In this document: one piece after another, positions 32,349 to 43,000 of the stretch | Position numbering within the stretch: position 1 is the stretch's first letter | Layout of the letters: the number at the start of each line of letters is the position of its first letter | Assembly: GCF_040802235.1 (NCBI RefSeq) | Contig: NC_133165.1 | Span: 46,327,629 to 46,391,628 of the forward strand | Length of the DNA: 64,000 nt | Source: Manis javanica | Taxonomy: Eukaryota > Chordata > Mammalia > Pholidota > Manidae | Direction of reading: 5' to 3' | The notes under the pieces: model-generated | The model's database searches: none | What the model was told of the DNA's origin: nothing | The model's input: only the letters and a program-made list of their open reading frames with translations | Program-made: the position numbers and the translations under genes

Positions 32349-33900
32349 GCTATTCTTTTTTTAAATTTTATTTTGGTATCATTAATATACAATTGCATGA
32401 GCAACATTATGGTTACTAGAGTCGCCCCATTATCCAGTCCCCACCACATACCCCATTATAGTCACTGTCCATCAGCGTAGTAAGATGATATAGAATCACT
32501 ACTTGTCTTCTTTGTGTTATACTGCCTTCCCCATGCTCCCCTTCCCCCTTCATTATGTGTGCTAATCTTAATGCCCCTTTTCCCCCCTTATCCCTCCCTT
32601 CCCACCCATCCTCCCCAGTCCCTATCCCTTCGGTAACTGTTAGTCCATTTTTGGTTTCTGTGAGTCTGCTGCTGTTTTGTTCCTTAAATTTTTTCTTTGT
32701 TCTTATACTCCACATATGAGTGAAATCATTTGATACTTGTCTTTCTCTGCCTGGCTTATTTCACTGAGCATAATACCCCCTAGCTCCATCCATGGTGTTG
32801 CAAATGGTAGGATTTGTTTCCTTCTTATGTGTGAATAATATTCCATTGTGTATATGTACCACGTCTTCTTTATCCATTCATCTACTGATGGGCACTTAGG
32901 TTGCTTCCATTTCTTGGCTCTTGTAAATAGTGCTGCGATAAACACAGGGGTGAAGATGTCTTTTTCAAACTGGAGTGCTGCATTCTTAGGGTAAATTCCT
33001 AGAAGTGGAATTCCCAGGTCAAATAGTATTTCTATTTTGAGCTTTGTGAGGTACCTCCATATTGCTTTCCACAACGGTTGAACTAATTTACATTCCCACC
33101 AGCAGCGTAGGAGGATTCCCCTTTCTCCACAACCTCGCCAACATTTGTTGTTGTTTATCTTTTGGATGGTGGCAATCCTTACTGGTGTGAGGTGATATCT
33201 CATTGCGGTTTTAATTTGCATTTCTCTGATGACTAGCAATGTGGAGCATCTTTTCATGTGTCTGTTGGCCATCTGAATTTCTTTGGAGAACTGTGTGTTC
33301 AGCTTCTCTGTCCATTTTTTAATTGGATTATTGGTTTTTGTTTGTTGAGGTGCATTTGCTCTTTATGCATTTTGGATGTCAAGCCCTTATCGGATATGTC
33401 ATTTATGAATATATTCTCCCATACTGCAGGATGCCTTTTTGTTTTACTGATGGTGTCCTTTGCTGTACAGGAGGTTTTTAGTTTGATATAGTCCCACTTG
33501 TTCCATTTTTGCTTTTGTTTCCCTTGCCCAGTGAGATATGTTCATGAAGAGTTGCTCATGTTTATGTCCAAGAGAGTTTGCCTATGTTTTCTTCTACAGG
33601 TTTTATGGTTTCATGACTTACATTCAGGTCTTTGAGCCATTTCGAGTTTACTTTTGTGTATGAAGTTAGACAGTAATCCAGTTTCACTCTCTTACATGTA
33701 GCTGTACAGTTTTGCCAGCTTTGTATCTTACCCTTTTCCATGAGATGTTGAGTTCTCACAGATGTAGATGTAGGCTGGCTGGTGTACTGTATCTTCTGGT
33801 CACTCTTTTAGAAATAGTTGTATTTGCTGTATTTTCAAAATATATATGGTTTTTGGAGGAGATTTCTGCCACCCTACTCGCTGCCATCTTGAGAATCTCT
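32349..33900 (-). mobile_element. L1 with 5' UTR fused to ORF2 (internal deletion), antisense
   Basis: Minus-strand reading starts at 33900 with a 5' UTR start (AAGATGGCAGC, then gaaatctcctcc, and atacaactatttctaaaag) down to gtaagatacaaagc at about 33722, then continues directly with the ORF2 text tggcaaaactgtacagc and runs to the 3' UTR. About 4-5 kb containing ORF1, the endonuclease and most of the reverse transcriptase is missing. The junction shows about 2 bp of shared sequence (gc). The ORF2 C-terminal part (about 32703-33270) with the Cys motif is still mostly open. Confidence 0.8.
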
Positions 33901-33992
33901 CCCAGCTTATTGTACTGTGTCTCTGCCCTTCTATTCTTTGTTGTGGCAGGGACAAGAATTGAGGAAAATAAACAATGCAATGCTAACAGTAT

Positions 33993-34187
33993 CACATTAA
34001 GTTTCATGCCTAATGTGACAGTGCTGGGTGGATTGTGGATACGTAGATGTTCATTAGAATAGTCTTTATTCTTGTCTCTGTTTGAAATATTTAAAATACA
34101 ATTGAAGAAGCCTGTTGAGCAGTGACTGGTAGGTGATGTGAGAAGAGAGTTGGGCTGGGGGGGCTGGAGGATCCTATTTCTTGATAT
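33993..34187. other. Spacer between two solo LTRs
   Basis: About 195 bp of unique-looking sequence with no coding or repeat signature that I can name. Confidence 0.4.
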
Positions 34188-34875
34188 TGTTAGGCAGGAA
34201 AAGAAATATGAGTGGGGTAGAAAGAGAAAAAGGACAGTAAGCCCACTAGAAGGGACTCAAAGAGTTAACCAGTTAAAAATATAAAGCTCAAAAGCCAGGA
34301 GCAACTTGGCCTTGAAGTTTGAATACTCCCCAGGTAAAGAAAAGTATCTCAGCATAGCCTGTGTTTGCACTGTGTCAGTTAGAACATAACATTGTAAGAT
34401 TTACTTTACCCTGCTCAAACGCCCAGCTTATTTAGGAAGAATTCTATCTTAAAGCTAACATTGCATTTTAATCAAACGGACAGTGGCTTAGCCCACGTTG
34501 GAGGCTTGACAGTCTTGATTGATATGCTTCCAGACAGAAGCTGATATCCTGGAAAGGAATCAAAGCAGTATATTTCTTGTGTTAAGTTTTAAAAAAAAAG
34601 AAACTTAATGTCTTATCAAAGGTGAACGAACATTCTGGGACAATTTGGCCGGTCTGTACCTGACCCTTTGTCACTCTCCTGAAAATCCTCAACCGCCTAT
34701 AAAAACCCCAGACCTTTCAGTGCGCTCCTCTCTCTGAGGTCGCCCACACTTTCTAAGTGTAGCCTTAAAAATTCATCTCAACCTATCAGTGCACCTCTCC
34801 TATGAGGTAGCTCACAGTCCCCTTTCTCCAAGTGTGCACTTGCTTTTTTAAATAACGCTTAAACCTTTCAGGGCA

Positions 34876-34934
<59 letters not shown>

Positions 34935-35071
34935 CGCCCTCATTTTTCTCTCTTTAAGTAACTTTAAATGAAGCTTTTACTCTGTTTCACTACTGTGTCT
35001 CTCTCTGCCCTTCAATTCTTTGTTGTGGCGGGGCTAAGAACCGAGCAAAGTAACACAACACTCCCCTAACA
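34188..35071 (+). mobile_element. Solo LTR B (class I-like), 884 bp
   Basis: Starts TGTTAGGCAGG and ends ccctaACA. Flanks atat (34184-34187) and atgt (35072-35075) are a near-perfect 4-bp duplication, independent of that of LTR A. It includes a direct repeat of a 'cctttcag...gcactt/gcgctcc...ctctgaggtcgccc' motif (34710-34930) and a long CT microsatellite. Confidence 0.75.
34877..34930. repeat. (CT)n microsatellite within LTR B
   Basis: About 26 CT units. It sits between LTR-specific sequences on both sides. Confidence 0.95.
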
Positions 35072-35840
35072 ATGTGAGAGCTGGTTATACAAGTGGGCTT
35101 GCTTTGTGAACACTCACAAAGTAGTACACTTATCATCTGTCACTCACTGAATCTGATATATTTCAATAAAAAGTTTAGTAAAAAAGCCCCTCTCCCTATT
35201 AAACTGAAAATTTTCATAATGACTTAGTAAAGGATTGGTAAAAAATAGATTGATGTGATCTTTCCTTTGCAAATTATCAGGGCCTTGGGGTAACAGGAAA
35301 CCACTCTAAAATCAGTAGCTTCACCTTAGTGTGAATTTGCATTTCTTCATCTTCAGTGACATTGATCTTTATCTCACTCAACCTCCTTTACCCTTTACCT
35401 GAGGCTCCCTTGGCAATTTCAGTGCATTCCAATTCTGTTTGGGGAGGTGAATAGGTTGTTTTCAGAATGTTAGATTTCAGAGTCAAATGGATCTGTGGGG
35501 ACAGAGGGAAGGATGGAGGAAATGGGAAAGAGGGACAGAGGGGGAAGGAGGAAGGAAAATAGGGGTGATAGGCCAAGATGTGTGGAGACCCCTGCCACAT
35601 TCCAAACCCATTATACCAACCACTGAATGTGTCCTGAGCTTTTCTGTCTCCAGGATTTTGTTTATTCTGTTTTCTCTTCCTAGAGTGGCCTTATTTCCTC
35701 GCAATATTCTAATTCCCACTTTTCTTTCAGTGGAGCATTGTGCCTCCAATGCTAAACACAAGCCCAGATAGGCAGCAAATGCTGAATGAATGAAACCACC
35801 TTTAAAAATATAAAATGGTCCCTGTGATGCTAAAACCCAC
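35072..35840. other. Intergenic, nothing recognised
   Basis: No gene or repeat could be assigned. Purine-rich 'gggacagagggaaggatggagg' near 35500 gives spurious open frames on both strands. Confidence 0.4.
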
Positions 35841-35844
35841 TGGA

Positions 35845-36310
35845 TTTAAATCCATAGGTCTACAAGGACCTGCATGATCTAGTATTGTCTACTACAATTA
35901 ATAACTTGCTCATTTTGCTGACAGCACAATGGCCTTCTCTCTATTCCTAGAACCTGACCAAGTTCATTTCTGCCTCCGGGCCTTTGTGCTTACTGCTTCC
36001 TTTCCCTAGAAGAGTTGGGAATGTTTTTCCCTAGATGACCTTCTGCGTGGATCGCTCCTTCCTGTCACTTGGATCTCAGCTCAAATGTCATCTCTTCGGA
36101 GAGGCCCTGATGTTCCTACTGAAAATAATCTTCCAGTCTAACCAGTCACTTTAGTTATCTTTATGGTGCTGTCTGAAATTATGTTAATTTATGCCACTCC
36201 ACAAGAATATGAGTTCTTTGTGAAATTAGGGACCTTTTGTTCACCGCTTCATCCAGTACCTAGGATACTGCTAAATGCTCAGTAAGCATTTGTGGAATGA
36301 TGAGTGAATA
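35845..36310 (+). mobile_element. L2 LINE 3' region
   Basis: The L2 wording is complete in order: 'caatggccttctctctattcc', 'ctgcctccgggcctttgtgc', 'gatctcagctcaaatgtcat', 'ctcttcggagaggccctga', 'gagttctttgtgaaattagg', and a 3' end 'ctcagtaagcatttgtggaa'. Confidence 0.85.
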
Positions 36311-36535
36311 CTAGCTAATTATTATATGCTTATTTTGTCCAAGGCACAGTCCTAAATGGTTCACACACATACTAAGTGGTTCAATTCCCTAAACACCCTA
36401 CGAAGTAGGTGCTTATTTTCATTTTACAGAATGGGGAGACTGAAGCAGGGAGAGGTTAGGAAATTCGCCTGAATTCAGTGTGGAGATGGGATTTAAATCC
36501 AAAGTCTGACTTGAAGTTTGTTCTAAGGCTGGTTC
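36311..36535 (-). mobile_element. MIR SINE
   Basis: Reads as reverse-complemented MIR: 'aaggcacagtcctaaatggt', 'accctacgaagtaggtgct', 'cattttacagaatgggga', 'gactgaagcagggagaggtt', ending 'gatttaaatccaaagtctg'. Confidence 0.75.
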
Positions 36536-36579
36536 CAAAACCGAGCCTCATCAGCACCACGTAGGCGCTTTAAGAAAGT

Positions 36580-37063
36580 CCAGAAACTTTCTTAAACTGT
36601 GTCTAAGAAACTCCCGGCGTTGAGATTCCGCAGGCGACGGGTAAGGCCGGGTATCTGTAAGAAACAAAACTTGAAGACAAAGTGCGGTCGGAGCTGGGAA
36701 TCTCGGGTTAGAACCAGCCAATGTTACGTCAGGTCTGTCCCCGCCCCCTGTGTGGCGCGAAGGCCACTGAGAGTTGCAGTCGCTCGGTATAGAGCGTCAG
36801 CGCTTGCCGGAACTGACGCAAGGACCCCGCCTTCTTCCAGCTCTGCGTTTCCGCTGTTTGGGCTACGCGGTGTGACTCCCGAGCTCTGGTGGTGCGTGTT
36901 TCTTGAGCCGCGTGTTTGGAGGAGGGGATCTCGGTCGGCGGACGTGCGGGGTCTGTGAGGGGTGGAGGTGGGGAGGTGGGGGTCTGAGCCTCTTCTAGTA
37001 GCTTGTGACTCCGGCTCTCCCGCTGGTCCGGCCGCGCCCGCCACAGCCCCTCACGCCGTCACC
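36580..37063 (+). promoter_or_regulatory. CpG-rich EIF3C promoter and 5' UTR region
   Basis: CpG density rises sharply at about 36590 and stays high to about 37190, around the EIF3C start codon, as in housekeeping promoters. A donor-like ACGGGTAAGG near 36637-36646 and an acceptor-like cgcccgccacag ending at 37046 would allow an upstream non-coding exon spliced 18 nt before the ATG. That intron is inference. No TATA box is evident. Open frames here, such as 36599-36958, are a by-product of GC content. Confidence 0.65.
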
Positions 37064-40000
37064 ATGTCGCGGTTTTTCACCACCGGCTCGGACAGCGAGT
37101 CCGAGTCGTCCCTATCCGGAGAGGAGCTCGTCACCAAACCTGTCGGGGGTAACTACGGCAAACAGTGAGTAGAGGGCTTTTAGGCCGTGATGAGCACTCG
37201 GAGTGCGGGGTTCAGTGGTTTGTGGAAGGCTGTATCTGTGGGAGGGAAATGGAGATGGGGCGGTGTTGAGGGCCTTAAGGAGGCAGCGACAGCGGGTTCT
37301 GAGGATTTTGAGTTTAAGGAACTGGATGGGTGTTGGAGGGATAATCTCGCTTAGAGTGCTGTTAATTGTGGGAGTCCATCCACCGGGTACAAGGGATAGA
37401 ATCATAGAGCAGAATTTTCACTGTGACTGGGTCTGTTGCATCAGCTTTCTAATTGGCTTCCACGTCAGTTCCTGTATCACTCCTGCGTTCCTCATTGGAC
37501 TCCAAAAGGCATAGTTATTCTTATCACCAAAATATCCTCATTAAAAAAAAAAAAGCACAGTTGGTATTTGAGAGCTTCGTGGTGTGTCTAAGAAACCCAG
37601 CCAACTGGCCTGTAGTTTTATTCTTAAACATTTGTTATCTTCTTGTTGTATCTCCACTTAAATACTCTTCCTCCACCTCTGCAAGTAAAAATTTTTTCAC
37701 CCTTGAAACAGTGAAATGTTTCACAAACTTTTTTCTTGCACTTGCCACTTTAACCATTTTTTATTATATGTTTTTGTAACTTTTTAAGAAAATATGTATG
37801 ACATAGACATGTACCCATATGAATTCCACAAGTAAAAAGCCAGTATCACTTGGTGTAAAATAGAGAATAATTGGAAAACTCAATGAAATGAAAAGAGTAG
37901 AGATATTATTGCCAGCTGAATGCTGTCTGTGGTCTGGTTTTTCATTATTAAAAATATTAACAGTGGAGGTGTTAAGGCCATTGAGACTTCTCCTTTCCCT
38001 CGGCCTCTCACTCTGAGAAACATTGCTTTCTGGGACCTATTTCAGGTATTACCTTTTTTATTAAATCTAGGTGAAGTTCCCCTTTGTTTCAACTACTTTC
38101 AGTACTTCGTGACTTGTGTCTCTGCATAGTTAGCTGTCTAACACTGTAAATAAGCACCTTTGTTGGTTTTTGAGAGGATGGAGAGGTCATCTCTGTATGC
38201 AGTACATTTGACAAATGGCTATACTTGAAATAGGCTTAAAAGGTTCAGTAGAGTGATCATCTCCATAGATGCTGAAAAAGCATTCAACAAAATTCAACAT
38301 CCATACATGATAAAAACTCTCAACAAAATGGGCATAGAGGGCAAGTACCTCAATATAATAAAGGCCATATATGATAAACCCACAGCTAACATCATATTGA
38401 ACAGCAAGAGGCTGAAAGCTTTTCCTCTGAGATCGGGAACAAGATAGGGATGCCCACTCTCTCCATTGTTATTCAACATAGTACTGGAGGTCCTAGCCAT
38501 GGCAATTAGACAAAACAAAGAAATACAAGGAATTCAGATTGGTAAAGAGGAAGTCAAACTATCACTATTTGCAGAATACATGATATTGTACATAAAGAAC
38601 CCTAAAGACTCCCCTCCAAAACTACTAGAACTAATATTGGAATTCAGCAAAGTTGCAGGATACAAAATTAACACACAGAAATCTGTGGCTTTCCTATACA
38701 CCAACAGTGAACTAATAGAAAGAGAAATCAGGAAAACAATTCCATTCACAATAGCATCAAAAAAAAATACCTAGGAATAAACCTAAACAAGAAAGTGAAA
38801 GACCTATACCCTGAAAACTATAAGACACTCTTAAGAGAAATTAAAGAGGACACTAACAAATGGAAATTCATCCCATGCTCCTGGCTAGGAAGAATTAATA
38901 TCGTCAAAATGGCCATCCTGACCAAAGCAATATACAGATTCGATGCAATCCCTATCAAACTACCAACAGCATTCTTCAATGAGCTGGAACAAATAGTTCA
39001 AAAATTCATATGGAACCACCAAAGATCCTGAATAGCCAAAGCTATCCTGAGAAGGAAGAATAAAGTGGGGGGGATGTCACTCCCCAACTTCAAGCTCTAC
39101 TACAAAGCCACAGTAATCAAGACAATCTGGTATTGGCATAAGAACAGCCACAGACCAGTGGAACAGAATAGAGACTCCAAACATTAACCCAAACATATGT
39201 GGTCATTAATATACAACAAAGGAGTCATGGACATACAATGGGGAAATGACAGTCTCTTCAACAGATGGTGCTGGCAAAACTGGACAGCTACATGTAAGAG
39301 AATGAAACTGGATCACTGTCTAACCCCATACACAAAAGTAAATTTGAAATGGATCAAAGACCTGAATGTAAGTCATGAAACCATGAAACTTAGAAAAAAA
39401 ATAGGCAAAAATCTCATGGACATAAACATGAGTGACTCCTTCATGAACATATCTCCCCAGGCAAGGGAAACAAAAGCAAAAATGAACAAGTGGGACTATA
39501 TCAAGCTAAAAAGCTTCTGTCCAGCAAAGGACACCATCAATAGAACAAAAAGGTATCCTACAGTATGGGAGAATATATTCATAAATGACAGATCCAATAA
39601 AGGGCTGACATCCAAAATGTATAAAGAGCTCACGCACCTCAACAAACAGAAAGCAAATAATCCAAACAAAAAATGGGCAGAAGAGCTGAAAATACAGTTC
39701 TCTAAAGAAGAAATTCAGATGGCCAACAGACACATGAAAAGATGCTCCACATCTCTTGTCATCAGAGAAATGCAAATTAAGACCACAATGAGATATCACC
39801 TCACACCAGTAAGGATCGCCAACATCGAAAAGTCAAACAACAACAAATGTTGGCGAGGTTGTGGAGAAAGGGGAACCCTCCTACACTGCTGGTGGGAATG
39901 TAAGTTAGTTCAACCATTGTGTAAAGCACTATTGGAGGTTCCTCAGAATGCTCAAAATAGAAATACCATTTGACCTGGGAATTCCGCTTCTAGGAATTTA

Positions 40001-43000
40001 CCCTAAGAATGCAGCACTCCAGTTTGAAAAAGACAGGTGTACCCCTATGTTTATCGCTGTACTATTTACAATAGCCAAGATATGGAAGCAACCTCAATGT
40101 CCATCAGTAGATGAATGGATAAAGAGGGGGTGGTAAATATACACAATGGAATATTACTCAGCCATAAGAAGAAAACAGATCCTACCATTTGCAGCAACAT
40201 GGATGGAGCTAGAGGGTATTATGCTCAGTGAAATAAGCCAGGCAGAGAAAGACAAGTACCAAATGATTTCACTCATATGTGGAGTATAAGAACAAAGGAA
40301 AACTGAAGGAACAAAACAGCAGCAGAATCACAGAACACAAGAATGGACTAACAGTTACCAAAGGAAAAGGGACTGGGGAGGATGGGTGGGAAGGAAGGGA
40401 CAAGGGTGGTGAAAAAGAAAGGGGCTATTATGATTAGTATGTATAGTGTGGGGGTGGCACGGGGAGGGCTGTGCAACACAGAAGACAAGTACTGATATAC
40501 AGCATCTTAGTACGCTGATGAACAGTGACTGTGAAGGGGTATGTGGGGGGGACTTGGTGAAGGGGGGAGCCTAGTATACATACTGTTCTTCATGTAATTA
40601 TAGATTGATGATACCAAAATAAAAAAAAATGGAAAAAAAAGGTTGAATAGAGGCTACAGAGAGGAAGAGTCAAACAGGATGAGTTTGTTAATGGTCCGAG
40701 TTACTCAGTTCTTGCCCCATCTGAGAAGAAATGTAGAGATCACTTGGAAAGACTGGTACTAGGAAGGGAGGTTAATGGTCTTTGTTCCTTCTGAACAGGC
40801 CATTGCTGCTGAGTGAGGATGAAGAGGATACCAAGAGAGTTGTCCGAAGTGCCAAGGACAAGAGGTGAGGAGGCCATGGGGAGGCTGGGTGATTGGGAGT
40901 CTCTAAAGTCTAAAGCAGTGGTAGGTTTTCTGGTGATGGTGGGCATGTCCAATGTGGTGTTGGGTTCCCAACCAGGTTTGAGGAGCTGACCAACCTTATC
41001 CGGACTATCCGTAATGCCATGAAGATTCGGGATGTCACCAAGTGCCTGGAAGAGTTTGAGCTCCTAGGAAAAGCATATGGGAAGGCTAAGAGCATCGTGG
41101 ACAAGGAAGGTGTTCCTCGGTTCTATATTCGCATCCTGGCTGATCTGGAAGACTATCTTAATGAGGTATGATTCCTGTGGGTGATGGGGGATCCAAAGGG
41201 GATTGTGGACCTAGGGCCTGCTCCTAACCCACTTTCAGGGATCTCATCTCCTTTGGGTTGTTTTCTGTATATACTGTGTTTTCCAGAATATAAGAAAAGG
41301 GGGATAAAACAAGGGAGAAGAACCTTTTTTGACCAATAATTTTAATTGTATATTTATTTTTATATTACCTCTTATTTGTGGTTTTGTACTGTTAGCTGTG
41401 ATCCATAAAGTATGTTTAAAAAGATGAGTTGGTGGATATAGGTAGTAAGTGGTATAGATGGTGTACAGATAACAAGACTCATAAAAATTGTGGTGAAGCC
41501 TGAAGTTTAGGAAACATGACTTAATCTCATCCTGTTCTCCCTTTCCCTTTCTCCTCTCTTTCCTTTAGCTATGGGAAGATAAGGAAGGGAAGAAGAAGAT
41601 GAACAAGAACAATGCCAAGGCCCTAAGCACGTTGCGCCAGAAGATCCGAAAATACAACCGAGATTTTGAATCCCATATTACAAATTACAAGCAGGTGGGA
41701 ATGCTAGAGGCAGACTTTCTGAAGTGTGGGGACAATGACCTCCATGACTGAGACAGAGAAGCATTTTCAAATGGAAGGTGTGACTAGAGAAGGAATCATC
41801 ACAAAACTCGGGTAGAGGGGTAAGATGAAGTGGTGATTGACAGGCATCCTTAATTATTGTCTCATTTCCATTTGTCAAGAACCCGGAACAGTCAGCTGAT
41901 GAAGATGCTGAAAAGAATGAGGAAGATTCAGAAGGTAAGAGAGGAAGCCCTGATTGCAAATAGTTAGGAAGTCCAGAGTTAGGGTTTCCTGATTTGCTGG
42001 TTGCCCTTCAGTCTTGCTTCTCAAGGTTCTAGCTCTTTTCTCTTGTCTTTCCCTCCAGGCTCTTCAGATGAGGATGAGGATGATGATGGCGTCAGTGCAG
42101 CAGCTTTCCTGAAAAAGAAATCAGAAACTCCTTCTGGGGAGAGTCGCAAGTTCCTCAAAAAGATGGAGGTAAGAGCCAGGGTTAGACTGAGGAGTGATTT
42201 GCCTGCCATGGACCATTTTGGGGTCCCTGGGAGAAGAAAAGACTCATAGAACCTTTAGTTAGGAAAGGCTTAGCGGATTCTGGTTTGACAACAGTCATCC
42301 TCTTGGATTAGAGCACTGAACAACCTAGAATCTAGAGAACTAGATTCTAGGCCCAGCTCTGCCCCTAGGGAGCTGTGTCCCTCGCGTAAGTCATCACTTT
42401 TTTCTGGGTCCTGGTGGTCCAAGACAGCTCTTTAATATTCTGATTCATGAGTAACTACTCCTGTTCTGCTCCTGCAAACCTCTGGAACATGTGTCAGCAG
42501 GGGAACCAGTTAGTCTCCACATCTTATTCCTGCTGTGTTCTTTTTTCCTCTAAGGATGAAGATGAGGACTCAGAAGATTCAGAAGATGATGAAGACTGGG
42601 ACACTGGTTCCACATCTTCAGATTCAGACTCAGAAGAGGAAGAAGGGAAACAGACCGTGCTGGCCTCAAGATTCCTTAAAAAGTAAGAAAAGTAGTGGGA
42701 AGGCTTAAAGATTGTTGCTTCTTTGTGGAGTCTTTGTAGGTTGTAGAGTTGGCTGAAGTCACAAAGGTCATGTGTCCAAAGATGGAATTTGAAGGCTCCA
42801 GAGTCCAAGGATTTAATATTTAACCATGACATTACTCACTGTATGTGGAGTGGGTGTAAATCTCTCTTTGGCACCAGTTTAGTTGTGTGAGGACAAAGAC
42901 GAAATACGTATTGCAGCATTACAGCTCCTTCTGGGTTTACAACCATAATGTTAGTACTGTGTCTGAGAAGTTCCACCAAGGCAGATCTGCTTGACTTTGT

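Larger units (their letters stand above)
31671..33900 (-). mobile_element. Composite L1-type insertion: internally deleted L1 + unknown segment + DNAJC19 pseudogene
   Basis: One 11-bp duplication, cccagcttatt, flanks the whole block (31660-31670 and 33901-33911). On the minus strand the order is: L1 5' UTR (33900 to about 33722), L1 ORF2 3' part and 3' UTR (to about 32349), an A-rich junction, an unidentified 315-bp segment ending in an A-run, then a DNAJC19 processed pseudogene ending in an A-rich tail at 31671. One duplication around three polyadenylated pieces suggests a single insertion of a chimeric cDNA. Nested events remain possible. Confidence 0.6.
31391..33988 (+). mobile_element. 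Solo LTR A (class I-like), split by a 2.2-kb insert
   Basis: Starts TGTTGGGCAGG and ends gctaACA, with the 4-bp duplication gtat at 31387-31390 and 33989-33992. It is the same family as LTR B at 34188 (shared 'gggactcaaagagttaacca', 'cccagcttatt', 'ctttgttgtggc'). Compared with B it lacks about 550 bp between cccagcttatt and tactgtgtctct. The family name is not recognised. Confidence 0.75.

Noticed and set aside
34877..34930. CT run as the tail of a carnivore-type SINE
   Set aside because: No tRNA-like SINE head precedes it; LTR B sequence continues on both sides.
31391..35071. A single provirus bounded by LTR A and LTR B
   Set aside because: Each LTR has its own 4-bp duplication, and the 195-bp interval holds no viral gene or primer site.
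36599..36958. 119-codon open frame upstream of EIF3C
   Set aside because: It lies in the CpG-rich promoter, has no recognisable domain, and both strands are open there because of base composition.
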